Shown here piece after piece: positions 49,588-60,338 of a stretch of DNA of 64,000 bases. Source of the stretch: Acidobacteriota bacterium (GTDB lineage Bacteria; Acidobacteriota; Terriglobia; Bryobacterales; Bryobacteraceae); NCBI GenBank assembly GCA_026393985.1, contig JAPKZB010000087.1:18556-82555 (forward strand). Reading direction: 5' to 3'. The notes beneath the pieces were generated by a model that was given only the letters and a program-made list of their open reading frames with translations, searched no databases and was not told the origin of the DNA. A program made the translations under genes and the position numbers. Within the stretch, counting starts at the first letter, position 1, and every line of letters starts with the position of its first letter.

Positions 49588-50212
49588 CCGCCGCTCCGCT
49601 CTTACTCGCCGGCCGTAGCTGAGCCTCTTCCAGCCGCTTAGCTTGTTGATAGGTGTAAATCATCCGATGGATCACGGTCAGATTCGCCAAAATGGCAATT
49701 ACCCACAACACCGGCGCCATGCGGTCAAACAACGCCCCGATGATCAACAGCACCACCCGTTCCGGACGCTCCGCAAAGCCTACTTTACACTGCGGAATCG
49801 TATTCTCCGCCCGCGCCCGCGTGTAGCTCACCATCACCGATCCGGTCATCACCACCGCCGTCAACACCACATAGAAAAACCGGTCAATCGAGGCGTAGTA
49901 CACCAGCAGGCCCATAAGTAGGCCTAAATCCGAATACCGATCGAGTACGGAATCAAAAAAACCGCCAAACATCGTAACTTGGTTCGTATGACGAGCTACC
50001 CGCCCATCCACCATATCGAACAGCCCCGCCCCTAGCACCACCAATCCCCCGGCGAAAAATTCGCCCCGGCCCAACAACACCGCCGCATAAACATTAATCA
50101 GCAGACCAATGAAGGTCAGCATATTCGGATGGATTTTCGAAAGGGCCAAGCCCCGGACGATCAACAGAATGATCCGGTTACAGGCCTGCCCGATGGCGCG
50201 CGTTACGGTCAT
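49580..50212 (-). CDS. CDP-alcohol phosphatidyltransferase family protein
   Basis: LGAGLFDMVDGRVARHTNQVTMFGGFFDSVLDRYSD (DG...AR...G...D...D). Confidence 0.92.
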   Translation of the reverse strand: MTVTRAIGQACNRIILLIVRGLALSKIHPNMLTFIGLLINVYAAVLLGRGEFFAGGLVVLGAGLFDMVDGRVARHTNQVTMFGGFFDSVLDRYSDLGLLMGLLVYYASIDRFFYVVLTAVVMTGSVMVSYTRARAENTIPQCKVGFAERPERVVLLIIGALFDRMAPVLWVIAILANLTVIHRMIYTYQQAKRLEEAQLRPASKSGAAVR

Positions 50213-50218
50213 TGGAAT

Positions 50219-50695
50219 TTAGCCCTCCAGAGTCTCACCGTGGATGGTGACAATCCGCACTACTTCGTATTCCAGCGCCCCGCCGGGAACCTGAATCTTG
50301 ATCTCCTCACCCACCCGCCGGTTCAGCAGACCCCGCCCAATCGGCGAACTCGTCGACACCATGCCCTGCTTGGCGTCAGACTCCTCGCTCGTCACCAACC
50401 GGTACTCAAGCTCCACCGATTTGATGATGTCATACACCACCACCGTCGATCCAAACCCCACCCGGTCCTTCGGGACCTTCGTCAGATCGATCATCGACAG
50501 CTCCGCCAATCGCTTCTGCAACTGGCCCAACCGGGCATTCACCAGCCCCTGCCGCTCCTTGGCCGCATGATACTCCGCGTTCTCGCTCAAATCGCCCAAC
50601 TCCCGGGCACGCAGGATCTCCTTGGGCAACTCGTTGCGGAACTCGTACTCGAGCGCCGCAATCTCTTCCAACAGTTTTTTCTTCAGGGCTTCCAT
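50219..50695 (-). CDS. greA: Transcription elongation factor GreA
   Basis: ARELGDLSENAEYHAAKERQGLVNARLGQLQKRL; SPIGRGLLNRRVGEEIKIQVPGG. Confidence 0.95.
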   Translation of the reverse strand: MEALKKKLLEEIAALEYEFRNELPKEILRARELGDLSENAEYHAAKERQGLVNARLGQLQKRLAELSMIDLTKVPKDRVGFGSTVVVYDIIKSVELEYRLVTSEESDAKQGMVSTSSPIGRGLLNRRVGEEIKIQVPGGALEYEVVRIVTIHGETLEG

Positions 50696-50773
50696 GGAGA
50701 CAACGTCCGGTAAAAATCGGTCTTTTCAGTATACTCCTGCCGCCGCCCGCGAACCGCAGACTACAATTCTCCC

Positions 50774-50833
50774 CTACAGGCCAGTCCCCCTACAGGCCAG
50801 TCCCCCTACAGGCCAGTCCCCCTACAGGCCAGT
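50774..50833 (-). repeat. 16-bp minisatellite, four copies, spanning and repeating the stop codon of the subtilase gene
   Basis: CTACAGGCCAGT(CCCC) at 50774, 50790, 50806 and 50822; on the coding strand ACT GGC CTG TAG GGGG repeated. Confidence 0.95.
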
Positions 50834-53143
50834 AATGTAGGCCCGCGCCTCCGCCGCCCCGCACCGGATCAGAAATACGTTGTCCACGTCCCGTCCCGGT
50901 CCCAGGCGCACCTTCACCTGCACCAGCCCCGGCGCCAGTCGCGGCACCCGCTGCACCTCCACTACCGCGCCCCCGCCCTCTTCCACAATCACCCGTGGCT
51001 CCTCGCTTATCGCCGCCACCCCAATCGCGTCTGTCGTCACAAACCACAGATCCAGAGTCGAACCCGCCTCGGCCTCGGCTGTTGGATAGGGCAGAAAGGT
51101 GATGTTGGCCGCCTCCGGCCGCGGCACCCCGTACCAATAGGGAATCCGGATTACCTCCTCTCCGCTTTCCGCTCGGCGAATCAGGAGCCGGCCAAAATGC
51201 GCCCCCGCCCCCAACCCGCCCGGCCAACTCAGCCGCAGCCGCGTCGCGCTACCCGCCGCCAGATCAAACTCGGCCGGCTCCACCACCGGAACGCCTCCCT
51301 GGCCCGACTCCACCACCGCCGTGAAGCGCCCCGCCTCCTGGCCGATGTGCTCGATGGCGATCTCCGCCGCCCCCGGACCGCCGGCGCCGCCCGTGCCCAG
51401 GCTCAGCACCGCAGGCTCCGCCGTCAGCGGACTATCCAACGCCCGCAGCAGATCCAGCCGTCCCGCCCCTACCCGCTGTGGCACGTCATCGGTATCGTCC
51501 AGCCTCCTCGCCGGCGCCGTCGCGTTGATCAGCAGCGATCGGTACTGCCGGGCGCGAAAACCCGGTCTCGCCTGCTTGAGAACGGCGTAGGCCCCCGCCA
51601 CGAGCGGCGCAGAAAAACTCGTCCCCCCCATAATCCGATATCCGCTCGGGTCATAGACCGCCCCCCGCGGCTCCGCCGTCCCCGCCGCCGTGGCCAAAAA
51701 CTGCCCCACCGCCACCACATCCGGCGCAATCCGCCCTTCAATCGTCGGCCCGCGCGAGGAAAACCCGCTCAAAGGCGTCCCCGGCAAGGGAAACGCCACC
51801 GTCGGGAAAAAGCTCAGCCGCACCGCGGTATCCGGAACCTCCTGCAGCCGCCGCTTCAACCAGAGACCGTTCGCAAAGCCCACCATCAAGGCCGGCAACC
51901 GGGCGTCGCCCACCCCCATGGGGAACGGATCAGGGTCCAGGCCATGCGTGTACACCACCGCCGCTATCGCCCCCGCCGCCTCGGCATTTATCAGCTTCTC
52001 ACTGAACAGGCAGGTCCCCCGCAGAATCAGCACTACCGCCCCGCGCAAAGCGTCTCCCGCCAGCGGCCCGCATGCCAGGCCCGAAGGGTCTGTCACGCTC
52101 ACATCCACCAGCCTACCCGGCACCGGCTCCCGCGGCCGCGCCCCGCTCGAGGCGACCGCCACCAGGTTCTCTCCCCCTTCAATTGACACTGCCTCAGCAA
52201 ACGCCCGGTTGTTCCGGATCGCCCCCACGGCGATCCCCACCCCGGCCACCGTCGGCGAATCCACCGAAGCGATATCGGGTCCCTCGTTGCCCGCCGCCTT
52301 CACCACCATCACCCCCTTCTCCACGGCCCGTTTCACGGCATCGGCCAGCGGATCAATCTCCTCGCGAAACGGCGGGTTGAAGCCCAGGCTCAGGTTCACC
52401 ACGTCCATTCCGTCGGCCACCGCATCGTCCAGCGCCTGCAGCAGCGCCGCTGAACTCCCTCGCCTTCCCTCCACCCCGCCAAACACCCGGTAGGCCCCCA
52501 GCCACGCCCCCGGCGCCGCCCCCGCCATCTCCCCGTACGGACTCCGCACCCGCGCCCCCGCCGCTACCATCGCCACCGCCGTCCCGTGCCCCGCGCCATC
52601 GACCATCGACTCCGGCGTCCGGTTCAGCGCATCGTAGCTCCGCTGCACAATCACCTTGCCGTTGGTTGCCTCCCGGAACGCCTCGTTCGAGACCTTCGGA
52701 AAACCCTCGGGCGCCTGCATCCCTTCCCCCAGAAACGCCGGGTGCCGGGCGTCGATACCCGTATCGAGAATCCCGATCTTGATGCCCGCCCCCGCCTTTC
52801 CCGCCTCCGGCAGCCGCTCCCACGCCGCCCGAATCTGGTGCAGCTCCACCGCCCGGTCCAGACTCGTCCGCAGCTCCACCACCGGCGTCACCCGCCGCAC
52901 CCCCGCCATCCGCCCCAACTCCTCGCCCGCCGCCGACTCCACCACCAGCGCGTTCGCCACCACCTGCACCCGGCTCCGCACCCGGTGCCGCGTCCCCATC
53001 GCCCGCGCCACCCGGTCCTGCGCCGCCCGCCGCGCCGCCACCGTCGCCCGCGGGCCCTCCGTCAGTTCGACGATATACCAATTGGGAACAATCTGCGCCC
53101 CCGCCAGGGCGGGCAACAGCCAGATCATCAGGAAACGCAGCAT
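50822..53143 (-). CDS. S8-family (subtilisin-like) secreted serine peptidase with PA-like insert
   Basis: IKIGILDTGIDARHPAF; GHGTAVAMVAAG; GTSFSAPLVAGAYAVLKQ; MLRFLMIWLLPALAGAQ signal peptide. Confidence 0.93.
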   Translation of the reverse strand: MLRFLMIWLLPALAGAQIVPNWYIVELTEGPRATVAARRAAQDRVARAMGTRHRVRSRVQVVANALVVESAAGEELGRMAGVRRVTPVVELRTSLDRAVELHQIRAAWERLPEAGKAGAGIKIGILDTGIDARHPAFLGEGMQAPEGFPKVSNEAFREATNGKVIVQRSYDALNRTPESMVDGAGHGTAVAMVAAGARVRSPYGEMAGAAPGAWLGAYRVFGGVEGRRGSSAALLQALDDAVADGMDVVNLSLGFNPPFREEIDPLADAVKRAVEKGVMVVKAAGNEGPDIASVDSPTVAGVGIAVGAIRNNRAFAEAVSIEGGENLVAVASSGARPREPVPGRLVDVSVTDPSGLACGPLAGDALRGAVVLILRGTCLFSEKLINAEAAGAIAAVVYTHGLDPDPFPMGVGDARLPALMVGFANGLWLKRRLQEVPDTAVRLSFFPTVAFPLPGTPLSGFSSRGPTIEGRIAPDVVAVGQFLATAAGTAEPRGAVYDPSGYRIMGGTSFSAPLVAGAYAVLKQARPGFRARQYRSLLINATAPARRLDDTDDVPQRVGAGRLDLLRALDSPLTAEPAVLSLGTGGAGGPGAAEIAIEHIGQEAGRFTAVVESGQGGVPVVEPAEFDLAAGSATRLRLSWPGGLGAGAHFGRLLIRRAESGEEVIRIPYWYGVPRPEAANITFLPYPTAEAEAGSTLDLWFVTTDAIGVAAISEEPRVIVEEGGGAVVEVQRVPRLAPGLVQVKVRLGPGRDVDNVFLIRCGAAEARAYITGL

Positions 53144-53153
53144 CCCTACTCCT

Positions 53154-56100
53154 CTAGCGAACCGGCAGCGAGGCCGTCTTCGCAGCCACTCCATTCATAG
53201 TAATCACAACCGGCTGAATCCCCGCCGGCACGTCCATGGGGACCAGCGCGTTCACCTGATACAAACCCACAAATCCCGGCGCCAGACCGGCAAACAGTAC
53301 CGTCGCATTCCGTCCCCCAATCGTCACCTGCGGCGCAATCCGGCACGTGGCCAACGGCGAGGACGGCGCCGCCTCCCCCGTCGCCGGCTGATTGTCCACC
53401 GGCCCCAAGCCGTTGGCGTACATCTGCACCACCTCGCCCCGCGCCACCGGCGCCGCACTCGTCACCAACTGAAACCCCTGGTTCAACGCCGCAATCAGCT
53501 GCCGTCCGCTTCCGGCGTCTGTATACTCAAAAAACGCCGGCGATACTTCGTTCAGCACCACCGTCAGCCGCGCACTCGAATACAACCCGTTGCTGACCTT
53601 CAATTGCACCTGCGACTGCCCGGCCAGCTCCCACGGCACCTGCACGTTGATTTGCCCCGGGCTCACAAACGAGATCACCCCCGGAAAGCTCCGGTTGGTC
53701 TGCCCCGGCACATCGAAGCCCACGCTCACGTCCGCCAGCGAGAGCGGCAGATAGTTCGTTCCAAATACCCGCGTCTGATCGCTAAACGAAGCCCCGAACA
53801 GCGAAATGTAGGACCCCGGCGCCAAACCCCGGCCCAGCTGCCCGCTCGCCGCGTTTACAATCCCGTCCGCCCGCAACGCCGGCTCCTGCACCACCCGCCC
53901 CCCAAACGTAACCTTCGGATCCCCGCCGCTGACGGGCTCCACCGAGAACCGGTGGTCCCCCAGCGCCGAACCCACCACCACCCGGGCCTCGGCAATCCCC
54001 AGCTCATCAGTCGCCTCCGTCGCTTGGTTAATCGTACCCCCGGTCTCGGCGCGAAAACGAACCCGCAGGTTCGTCACCGGCGCCCCGAACTGATCCACAA
54101 ACTTCGCCGTCAGCCGGTGCTGCCGCCCCGGCGCCCGCGTAAACCCGTCGCCCTCCAGAGCAAACGCGTTGAAAGCGACATTGTCACTCACCACGTAAAG
54201 GTAGGGAATCCGCAGCGCCGTCTCTCCCCCCTCCACCCGGATCACGCCCTCGTACAGGCCCGCCCGCGGACGCGTACCCTCGAGACGCAGCGTAAACACC
54301 GCCTCCTGCCCCGCACCCGCCGTCGCTGAGGCCGCGCTGAGCGTCACCCGCGCACTGGCATCCGTATCCCGCGGCACCACCGTCAGCCGAAGATTCGCCG
54401 CCGCCGTTGCCTGATTCCGCAGCCGCAGCGTCCGCGTCACCGGAAACGGCGAACTCGCCGTCACCTGTCCAAACGACACCGTCGCCGGGCTCGCCAGCAC
54501 CGTCGCGCGCAACGCGCTCGCCGCATCCAGTTTCCCCGCGCCCATCGCCACCGCCCGCGCCTCCATCGCCCGACCTTGATAGTCAAAATCCGTCACCCGC
54601 GGATCCGCCGTGTTCACCACCGCCGATTTCAGCCCCGCCGGCGCTAGCCCGGGATTCCGCTGCTTGACCAGCGCCACCGCCCCGGCCACCATCGGCGCTG
54701 AAAAACTGGTCCCCTCCACGCTCCGGAACCGCGAAACGTCGAACATATCTCCGTTCGGGTCGTAGTTCTGCGTCGCCGCGTAAACATCGGTGCCCACCGC
54801 GACAATCTCCGGCTTCACCAGCGCATCGCCAATCGAAGGACCCTGCGAACTGAAAATCGCCGTATCGTCCGCCGTCGCCTCCACCGCCCGCAGCGCGGCG
54901 TCAAAACTCACCCGCGCCCCCCGGTTGGCCGCCACGTACTCCTTCAATCGCAAGCCGTCCCGGTTGCCGATCATCGCCAGCGGAATCGTCGTGCCCTCTA
55001 AGCCGGTAGCCACAAACACCGCGTTGCTGCTCTGCTGATAGACAATCACCCCCACCGCGCCCGCCCGCTGCGCGTTCGTCAGTTTCTGTAAGAAGGAGCA
55101 CTCGCCACGCACCACCAGCGCCACGGCATTCGTTAAAGCCCCGGCGCCCAGCCCGCTGCACCCCACCCCCGTCGTATCGAGCGTCGCCACGTCCGTCACC
55201 GGCTCCGGACCCGCCCCGAACGTCTGCGCCCCGTTGCCCAACCGCGCGTCAATCTGCCGCAGATTCGCGGGCCCGTTCTCCACCCGCACCGTCTGCAGCA
55301 GCACCCGGCTATTGGTCGTCGCCCCCACCGTAATCGCCGAAGGCGCGCTGCCCGGCGAGGCAATCGTGTTCCGCGCCGGCACCTGCGCACCGATGTCGCC
55401 ATCGTTGCCCGCACTCACCACCACCGTCATCCCGGCCCGCGTCGCGTTCTCCACCGCCTCCACCTGCAAATCGCACGCCGCCTGCCCCTGCTTGCCGCAA
55501 ATCGATCCCCGGTCGTTCGGACTCCACACCGCTGCCTGCCCCAAACTCAGCGAAACAATGTCCATCCCATCGGCGAGCGCCGCTTCCATGGCCCGCAAAA
55601 CCGTGAAATCGTCTGAAAAGTCATTGATGCCCGGCGAACCAAAGACCTTGTAGTTGCCCAGGTAGGCCTTCGGCGCCACCCCCGTCACCCGCCCACCCGG
55701 CCCCTGCATCGCTCTTCCCGCCGCCAGCATCGCCGCCGCCGTCCCGTGGCCCACCCGGTCCCGCGGCGTCAAATCATCCGGCCGCGTATCATCCGGGTAG
55801 CTGTAAACGAGCAACTCGACAAAACTCCGCGCCGCAATCACCTTCGTGCTCGTGAAGTTGCACGCCGCGCCGGAGCACTTCGGGTATCCCACCGGCATCG
55901 TCAGCCCCGGGTCCTGCAACGTCGGATGGGTGTGGTCGATCCCCGAGTCGATGATCCCGATCTTCACCCCCGCCCCCGCACTGGTCTCCCCGCCGGCGAT
56001 CGCCCACGCCGCCGGCACCCGCGCCAAGTCCGCCGCCGGCTGGTCCAGGCGCTTGTAGCGCCGCAGCCGCTGGACATACTTCACCCCGGGCAACCCCCGC

Positions 56101-56336
56101 AGCTCCGCGGCCTGCTCCTCGCTGGCCTCGAGGAATACGGCGTTGACGAGCGTCTCGGTCGCCCCCATCTCCCGGACCTTTATCCGGCTGAAGTTCCGGC
56201 GCAGGCCGTTCTGGGCTTCGAGCACCCGGCTTCTTCCGGCCCTCGCCACCGCAACCGGAGGCTCCTCGAGAACCACGGCGTAGCGTTCCTCGGCAAAAGC
56301 AGCGGCACTGGCGGCCAAAAGCAGCAGCAATCTCAT
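53154..56336 (-). CDS. S8-family serine peptidase with PA-like insert and C-terminal Solibacter-type (TIGR03437-like) domain
   Basis: VKIGIIDSGIDHTHPTL; GHGTAAAMLAAG; GTSFSAPMVAGAVALVKQ. C-terminus GIVNAASGQLGRGLAPGSYISLFGASF...PGQINVQVPWEL...YANGLGPVDNQPATGE. Confidence 0.92.
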   Translation of the reverse strand: MRLLLLLAASAAAFAEERYAVVLEEPPVAVARAGRSRVLEAQNGLRRNFSRIKVREMGATETLVNAVFLEASEEQAAELRGLPGVKYVQRLRRYKRLDQPAADLARVPAAWAIAGGETSAGAGVKIGIIDSGIDHTHPTLQDPGLTMPVGYPKCSGAACNFTSTKVIAARSFVELLVYSYPDDTRPDDLTPRDRVGHGTAAAMLAAGRAMQGPGGRVTGVAPKAYLGNYKVFGSPGINDFSDDFTVLRAMEAALADGMDIVSLSLGQAAVWSPNDRGSICGKQGQAACDLQVEAVENATRAGMTVVVSAGNDGDIGAQVPARNTIASPGSAPSAITVGATTNSRVLLQTVRVENGPANLRQIDARLGNGAQTFGAGPEPVTDVATLDTTGVGCSGLGAGALTNAVALVVRGECSFLQKLTNAQRAGAVGVIVYQQSSNAVFVATGLEGTTIPLAMIGNRDGLRLKEYVAANRGARVSFDAALRAVEATADDTAIFSSQGPSIGDALVKPEIVAVGTDVYAATQNYDPNGDMFDVSRFRSVEGTSFSAPMVAGAVALVKQRNPGLAPAGLKSAVVNTADPRVTDFDYQGRAMEARAVAMGAGKLDAASALRATVLASPATVSFGQVTASSPFPVTRTLRLRNQATAAANLRLTVVPRDTDASARVTLSAASATAGAGQEAVFTLRLEGTRPRAGLYEGVIRVEGGETALRIPYLYVVSDNVAFNAFALEGDGFTRAPGRQHRLTAKFVDQFGAPVTNLRVRFRAETGGTINQATEATDELGIAEARVVVGSALGDHRFSVEPVSGGDPKVTFGGRVVQEPALRADGIVNAASGQLGRGLAPGSYISLFGASFSDQTRVFGTNYLPLSLADVSVGFDVPGQTNRSFPGVISFVSPGQINVQVPWELAGQSQVQLKVSNGLYSSARLTVVLNEVSPAFFEYTDAGSGRQLIAALNQGFQLVTSAAPVARGEVVQMYANGLGPVDNQPATGEAAPSSPLATCRIAPQVTIGGRNATVLFAGLAPGFVGLYQVNALVPMDVPAGIQPVVITMNGVAAKTASLPVR

Positions 56337-56410
56337 AATTCCCTCGACGCTCCCCGGACTCCGTTCGTTTCAAAACCCCGTGTTATCATAGCGTTTAGGA
56401 GTTCATCGAT

Positions 56411-56653
56411 ATGGCCGCAAAACCCGCATTCGCTACTGGCGCACAAGTAGAACATCCCAAATTCGGCCTCGGCAGCGTGGTCCTGTGTACCGAAGATCAC
56501 ATCACCATCAAGTTCGACGATAGTGGCGAAAAAAAGTTCGTCCTCTCGATCGTCCTGCCGAACCTGACCAAATCGAACCGGACCCCTCCGCCGGAAAAGA
56601 AGCGCGCCGCGCGCAAAAAGGCCGCCCCCGCTGCTGCTGCCGCCGCGGAATAG
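56411..56653 (+). CDS. Small protein with PcrA/UvrD C-terminal Tudor-like fold and basic Ala/Lys tail
   Basis: GAQVEHPKFGLGSVVLCTEDHITIKFDDSGEKKFVLSIV resembles the G..V.H..FG.G.V...V.F...G.K.. motif. Confidence 0.65.
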   Translation: MAAKPAFATGAQVEHPKFGLGSVVLCTEDHITIKFDDSGEKKFVLSIVLPNLTKSNRTPPPEKKRAARKKAAPAAAAAAE

Positions 56654-56654
56654 C

Positions 56655-57962
56655 TCACTTCCCGATACAGAACGTCGAAAAGATCCGGTTGAGGATGTCA
56701 TCCGCGGTGGTCGCTCCCGTCACGGCGTCGAGCGCCCAGAGCGCCTCGTAGAGGTCGAGCAGCAGCATCTCGTGGGGCACCCCGTTGCTGGTTGCCTCCC
56801 GCGCCCGCCCCAGCGCCTCCGCCGTTGTGCGGAGTAGTTCGGCCTGCCGTAGCGAAGTGATAAAGGGTGCCTCCAACTCATTGGCGGCAGCGTGGCCAAT
56901 CGCCGTCAGAATCGCCTCCCGCACCTCCTCCACGCCCAGGCCGGTTTGCGCCGAAACCCGCAGGCCCTCCTGCTCGGTGCCCGGCTCCAGGTCGGCCTTG
57001 TTCAGCACCACTAGATGCCGCCCCTGCCGCGCCGCCCGCTCGAGAATCTGCTCATCGTCCGCCGTCAGCGCCACGCTCCCGTCGAGCACCACCATCGTCA
57101 GGTCGGCATCCGCCATCGCCTGCAGGCTCCGCTCGATCCCGAGCACCTCCACGCGGTCCTGCCCCTTCCGGATGCCGGCGGTATCCACGAACCGCACCGG
57201 AATCCCGCCCAGACTCGCCGTCTCCGCCACCAGATCCCGCGTCGTGCCCGGAATTTCAGTCACAATCGCCCGCTCCTGTTCGAGCAGCCGGTTGAACAAC
57301 GAACTCTTTCCCACGTTTGGCCGTCCGACAATGGCCAGCGTCACCCCGCCCTGTACCAGCCGCCCGTAGGCAAAACTCCGCGCCAGGCGGTCGGTTTCGC
57401 AGGCGATCGGCTCCAGGCGCCGCAAAATCTCGGCCGCTGGCGCCACGCTCACATCGTCCTCGGCAAAGTCGATGCCGGCCTCGAGCAGCGCGATCAGTTC
57501 GAGTAACTGCTCCTTCACCGGCCGCACCACCCGCGCCACCGATCCCTCCACCTGCCGCGCCGCCACCCGCGCTTGGTAAAGCGTCTCGGCGTGAATCAGG
57601 TCCCGCACCGCCTCGGCCTGTGGCAGGTCGAGGCGGCCGTGCATCATCGCCCGCAGCGTAAACTCCCCCGGCCGCGCCAGCCGCGCCCCCGCCGCCACGC
57701 ACCGCTCCACCGTGTGGCCCAGAATCACCGGCGCCCCGTGACAGGAGATCTCCACCACATCCTCGCCCGTGTACGAGTGCGGCGCAACGAAGTAGGTAAC
57801 TAACACCGGGTCTAACAGTTTCCGCAGCGTTGCCACCCGCGCCGGACCCAACGCCGCGCCGAGCACCCGCTCGGCAATCGGCCGGGCATCGCTGCCTGAC
57901 AAACGGACTACTCCGATGCCGCCCCGCCCCGGAGGCGTAGCCAGGGCAACAATCGTCTCCAC
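56655..57962 (-). CDS. mnmE: tRNA modification GTPase MnmE (probable GTG start)
   Basis: [57 protein letters not shown]; terminal CIGK. Confidence 0.96.
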   Translation of the reverse strand: METIVALATPPGRGGIGVVRLSGSDARPIAERVLGAALGPARVATLRKLLDPVLVTYFVAPHSYTGEDVVEISCHGAPVILGHTVERCVAAGARLARPGEFTLRAMMHGRLDLPQAEAVRDLIHAETLYQARVAARQVEGSVARVVRPVKEQLLELIALLEAGIDFAEDDVSVAPAAEILRRLEPIACETDRLARSFAYGRLVQGGVTLAIVGRPNVGKSSLFNRLLEQERAIVTEIPGTTRDLVAETASLGGIPVRFVDTAGIRKGQDRVEVLGIERSLQAMADADLTMVVLDGSVALTADDEQILERAARQGRHLVVLNKADLEPGTEQEGLRVSAQTGLGVEEVREAILTAIGHAAANELEAPFITSLRQAELLRTTAEALGRAREATSNGVPHEMLLLDLYEALWALDAVTGATTADDILNRIFSTFCIGK

Positions 57963-57972
57963 TTCCGCCCCG

Positions 57973-58617
57973 CTACTCGTCGCGGCGCGGCCGCGGTCCC
58001 CGGCGCGGTCCCCGGTCTCGCCGGTCGCCCCGCTCCTCGCGGCTCCGCTCGGTGGGAGGCGCGCCAAACGGCCGCCGCGGCGGCGGCGGCGGCAGCAGCG
58101 GAATATTCGGCTTCGGCTGCCCCGCCAGGTAGATCACCACCTGCCGGGTTGGACCCGTGCCAAAGCTCTCGCTTGTTAGCGCGGTCTCGCTCCGCAGCGC
58201 CATGTGCACAATGCGCCGTTCCCGTGAAGTCATTGGCGAAAAACGAAATGGTTCGCCAGTTTTTTTTACTCGTTCCGCGGCGGCGAGGGCGCTGAGCCGC
58301 AGTTCTTCCATCCGCAGGATCCGGTAGTCGTTGGCGTCGAAGCAGATCAGCGAATGTTCGTCGGAGGGCACCCGGAGCAACTCGAGCGTTAGATGCTCGA
58401 GCGCCAGCATGAGCTCGGCCCGGTTTTCAAGCAGCATGTCGACGTCCTTGCCGCTGAACTTTACCATCAGATCCGGGTTCTCGATCTCCGGGTGCAGGCT
58501 CGCGCCGGGCGTTACGGTGAAGCCGAGTTCCAAGCCGGCCTTGGCCACCAGATCGCCCAGAAACTGTTCGATGCGCGGACCGTAAGACTCTACCGTGTAC
58601 TTCTTTGCTTCACTCAT
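57973..58617 (-). CDS. jag: Jag/KhpB-like RNA-binding protein (KH-R3H) with Pro/Arg-rich tail
   Basis: R3H-like [39 protein letters not shown], between yidC and mnmE. Confidence 0.88.
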   Translation of the reverse strand: MSEAKKYTVESYGPRIEQFLGDLVAKAGLELGFTVTPGASLHPEIENPDLMVKFSGKDVDMLLENRAELMLALEHLTLELLRVPSDEHSLICFDANDYRILRMEELRLSALAAAERVKKTGEPFRFSPMTSRERRIVHMALRSETALTSESFGTGPTRQVVIYLAGQPKPNIPLLPPPPPRRPFGAPPTERSREERGDRRDRGPRRGPRPRRDE

Positions 58618-58626
58618 CGGCGTTGG

Positions 58627-60333
58627 CTACTTACCCTTTTTTTTCGGGGCGGCCGGCGCCGCCGTCACTCCCGTCGACGGGGTCAGCTGATTGAAAAACA
58701 GCTGCTGGACGATCCCGACGACGTTTCCGGTAAGCCAGTATAACACCAGGCCGCTCGAGGCATTCCAGAACAGAAACGCCATCATTACCGGCATCATGAA
58801 CATCATCATCCGCTGCTGGGCGGGGTCGCCGCCGGTGGAAGGCGTCATCTTCTGCAGATAGATCTGCGAGCCGAGCATCAGCAGCGGCAGAATCCGCAGA
58901 GCAATTGTTTCTGGCCGCGACAGATCCGTGACCCACAGCCACTCGGCCCCTCGCAACTCGGTGGCCACTGAAAGCACTTTGTAGAAGCCGATGAAGAACG
59001 GAAACTGGAGCAGCAGCGGCACGCAGCCGCCGGCCGGGTTTACGTTGTTCTTCTTGTACAGATCCATGATTTCGGTGTTTTTGTCGTTGGCGCGCGGATC
59101 CTTGAGGCCGACGCCTTTGTACTTATCGTTGATGGCCTGAATCTGCGGCTGCAGCAGCGCCATCTTCTTCATGCTCTTCATGCTGCTGAGCTTGAGCGGG
59201 ACGAGCGCGACATTGATCAGCACCGTTACCGCCACAATGGCCCAGCCCCAGTTGCCGCCCGTGTAGGACTGCACCCAGCGCAGCATCGCAAACAACGGGC
59301 GCGCAATCCAGCCAAACCAGCCCCAGTCCACCACGGATTCGAGCCGCGGATCGGTGGCCTTCAGGAGTTCGAGATCTTTCGGGCCCACGTAGAGACCAAA
59401 CTCGTTCCGTCCCGCCGCGCCGACGCCGGCGCCGACAAACGGCAGAAAGTCCTTCGACCCGGCCGGGTAGGGCAGCTTGTCGGTGAATGTTTTGATCTCG
59501 ATCGTCTGACCCGCTTTGGGCAGGAACAGCGCGGCGAAGTAGGCGTCCTGCAGTCCGGCAAAGCGGTAGTTGCCGGCGTTGGTCACGGGACCGCTTTCGC
59601 CGGCGGCGCTTTCGAGCGTCGTGGGATAGTTTTCATTCGGCTCCTGCCGCAGCGAGAACTGCGCCGCGTAGGCCTTATCCACGCTCTGGTCGCCGAAGCC
59701 GCCGCGCCAGAGGAGCAGGTGCGAAAGCGGCGCGCCGTTGACGGTCACATCGCTTTCGACGGCGGTCAGATAGCTCTTGGGCTCGAAGCGGAAGCGCTTG
59801 CGGGCCGAAACCTTGCCGTCGGAGTAGGTGAAGGTGATCGACCGCCCATCGGCGCCCTTTTCAATGGCGAACAAGGCTTTGTTGAGATCGGTTGGCACGC
59901 CCTGGTCCTTCACGTCGTAGGCGAAGGGGCGCAGCCCGATGAGCGTCGTATTGGCGGCCGAAACCAGGTCGAGCGGCCTACCCGTGTTGTCCTTGAAGTT
60001 CTTCAGCACCCAACTGAGGACGACCGCGCCGCGGTTGGCGAACTGGATCCGGTACAGGTTGGTGTCGATGAAGGGGAACTCCTCGCGGGTAGCGAGGGTT
60101 GCTTCGGCCGGGGTGTTGGGTGCTGCTGGCGTTGTTGGCGCGGCCGGAGAGTTTGTCGCCGCTGGCGAAGCGGCTGGCTTAGCGGGGGCCGGGGCTTCTT
60201 TCTTGGCTGGCGGCGGAACCGGCGGCTTGGGAAGCAGATACTGGGAGGCGAAGATCACTACCCCCATCAGGACAAAAGCCAGCAGCAGCCGCTGCTCCAT
60301 CGAGAGCTCTTTTTTGGGGTTTGGATCAGCCAT
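58627..60333 (-). CDS. yidC: Membrane protein insertase YidC
   Basis: MEQRLLLAFVLMGVVIFASQYLL; GNWGWAIVAVTVLINVALVPLKLSSMKSMKKMALLQPQIQAINDKYK. Confidence 0.97.
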   Translation of the reverse strand: MADPNPKKELSMEQRLLLAFVLMGVVIFASQYLLPKPPVPPPAKKEAPAPAKPAASPAATNSPAAPTTPAAPNTPAEATLATREEFPFIDTNLYRIQFANRGAVVLSWVLKNFKDNTGRPLDLVSAANTTLIGLRPFAYDVKDQGVPTDLNKALFAIEKGADGRSITFTYSDGKVSARKRFRFEPKSYLTAVESDVTVNGAPLSHLLLWRGGFGDQSVDKAYAAQFSLRQEPNENYPTTLESAAGESGPVTNAGNYRFAGLQDAYFAALFLPKAGQTIEIKTFTDKLPYPAGSKDFLPFVGAGVGAAGRNEFGLYVGPKDLELLKATDPRLESVVDWGWFGWIARPLFAMLRWVQSYTGGNWGWAIVAVTVLINVALVPLKLSSMKSMKKMALLQPQIQAINDKYKGVGLKDPRANDKNTEIMDLYKKNNVNPAGGCVPLLLQFPFFIGFYKVLSVATELRGAEWLWVTDLSRPETIALRILPLLMLGSQIYLQKMTPSTGGDPAQQRMMMFMMPVMMAFLFWNASSGLVLYWLTGNVVGIVQQLFFNQLTPSTGVTAAPAAPKKKGK

Positions 60334-60338
60334 ATCGG

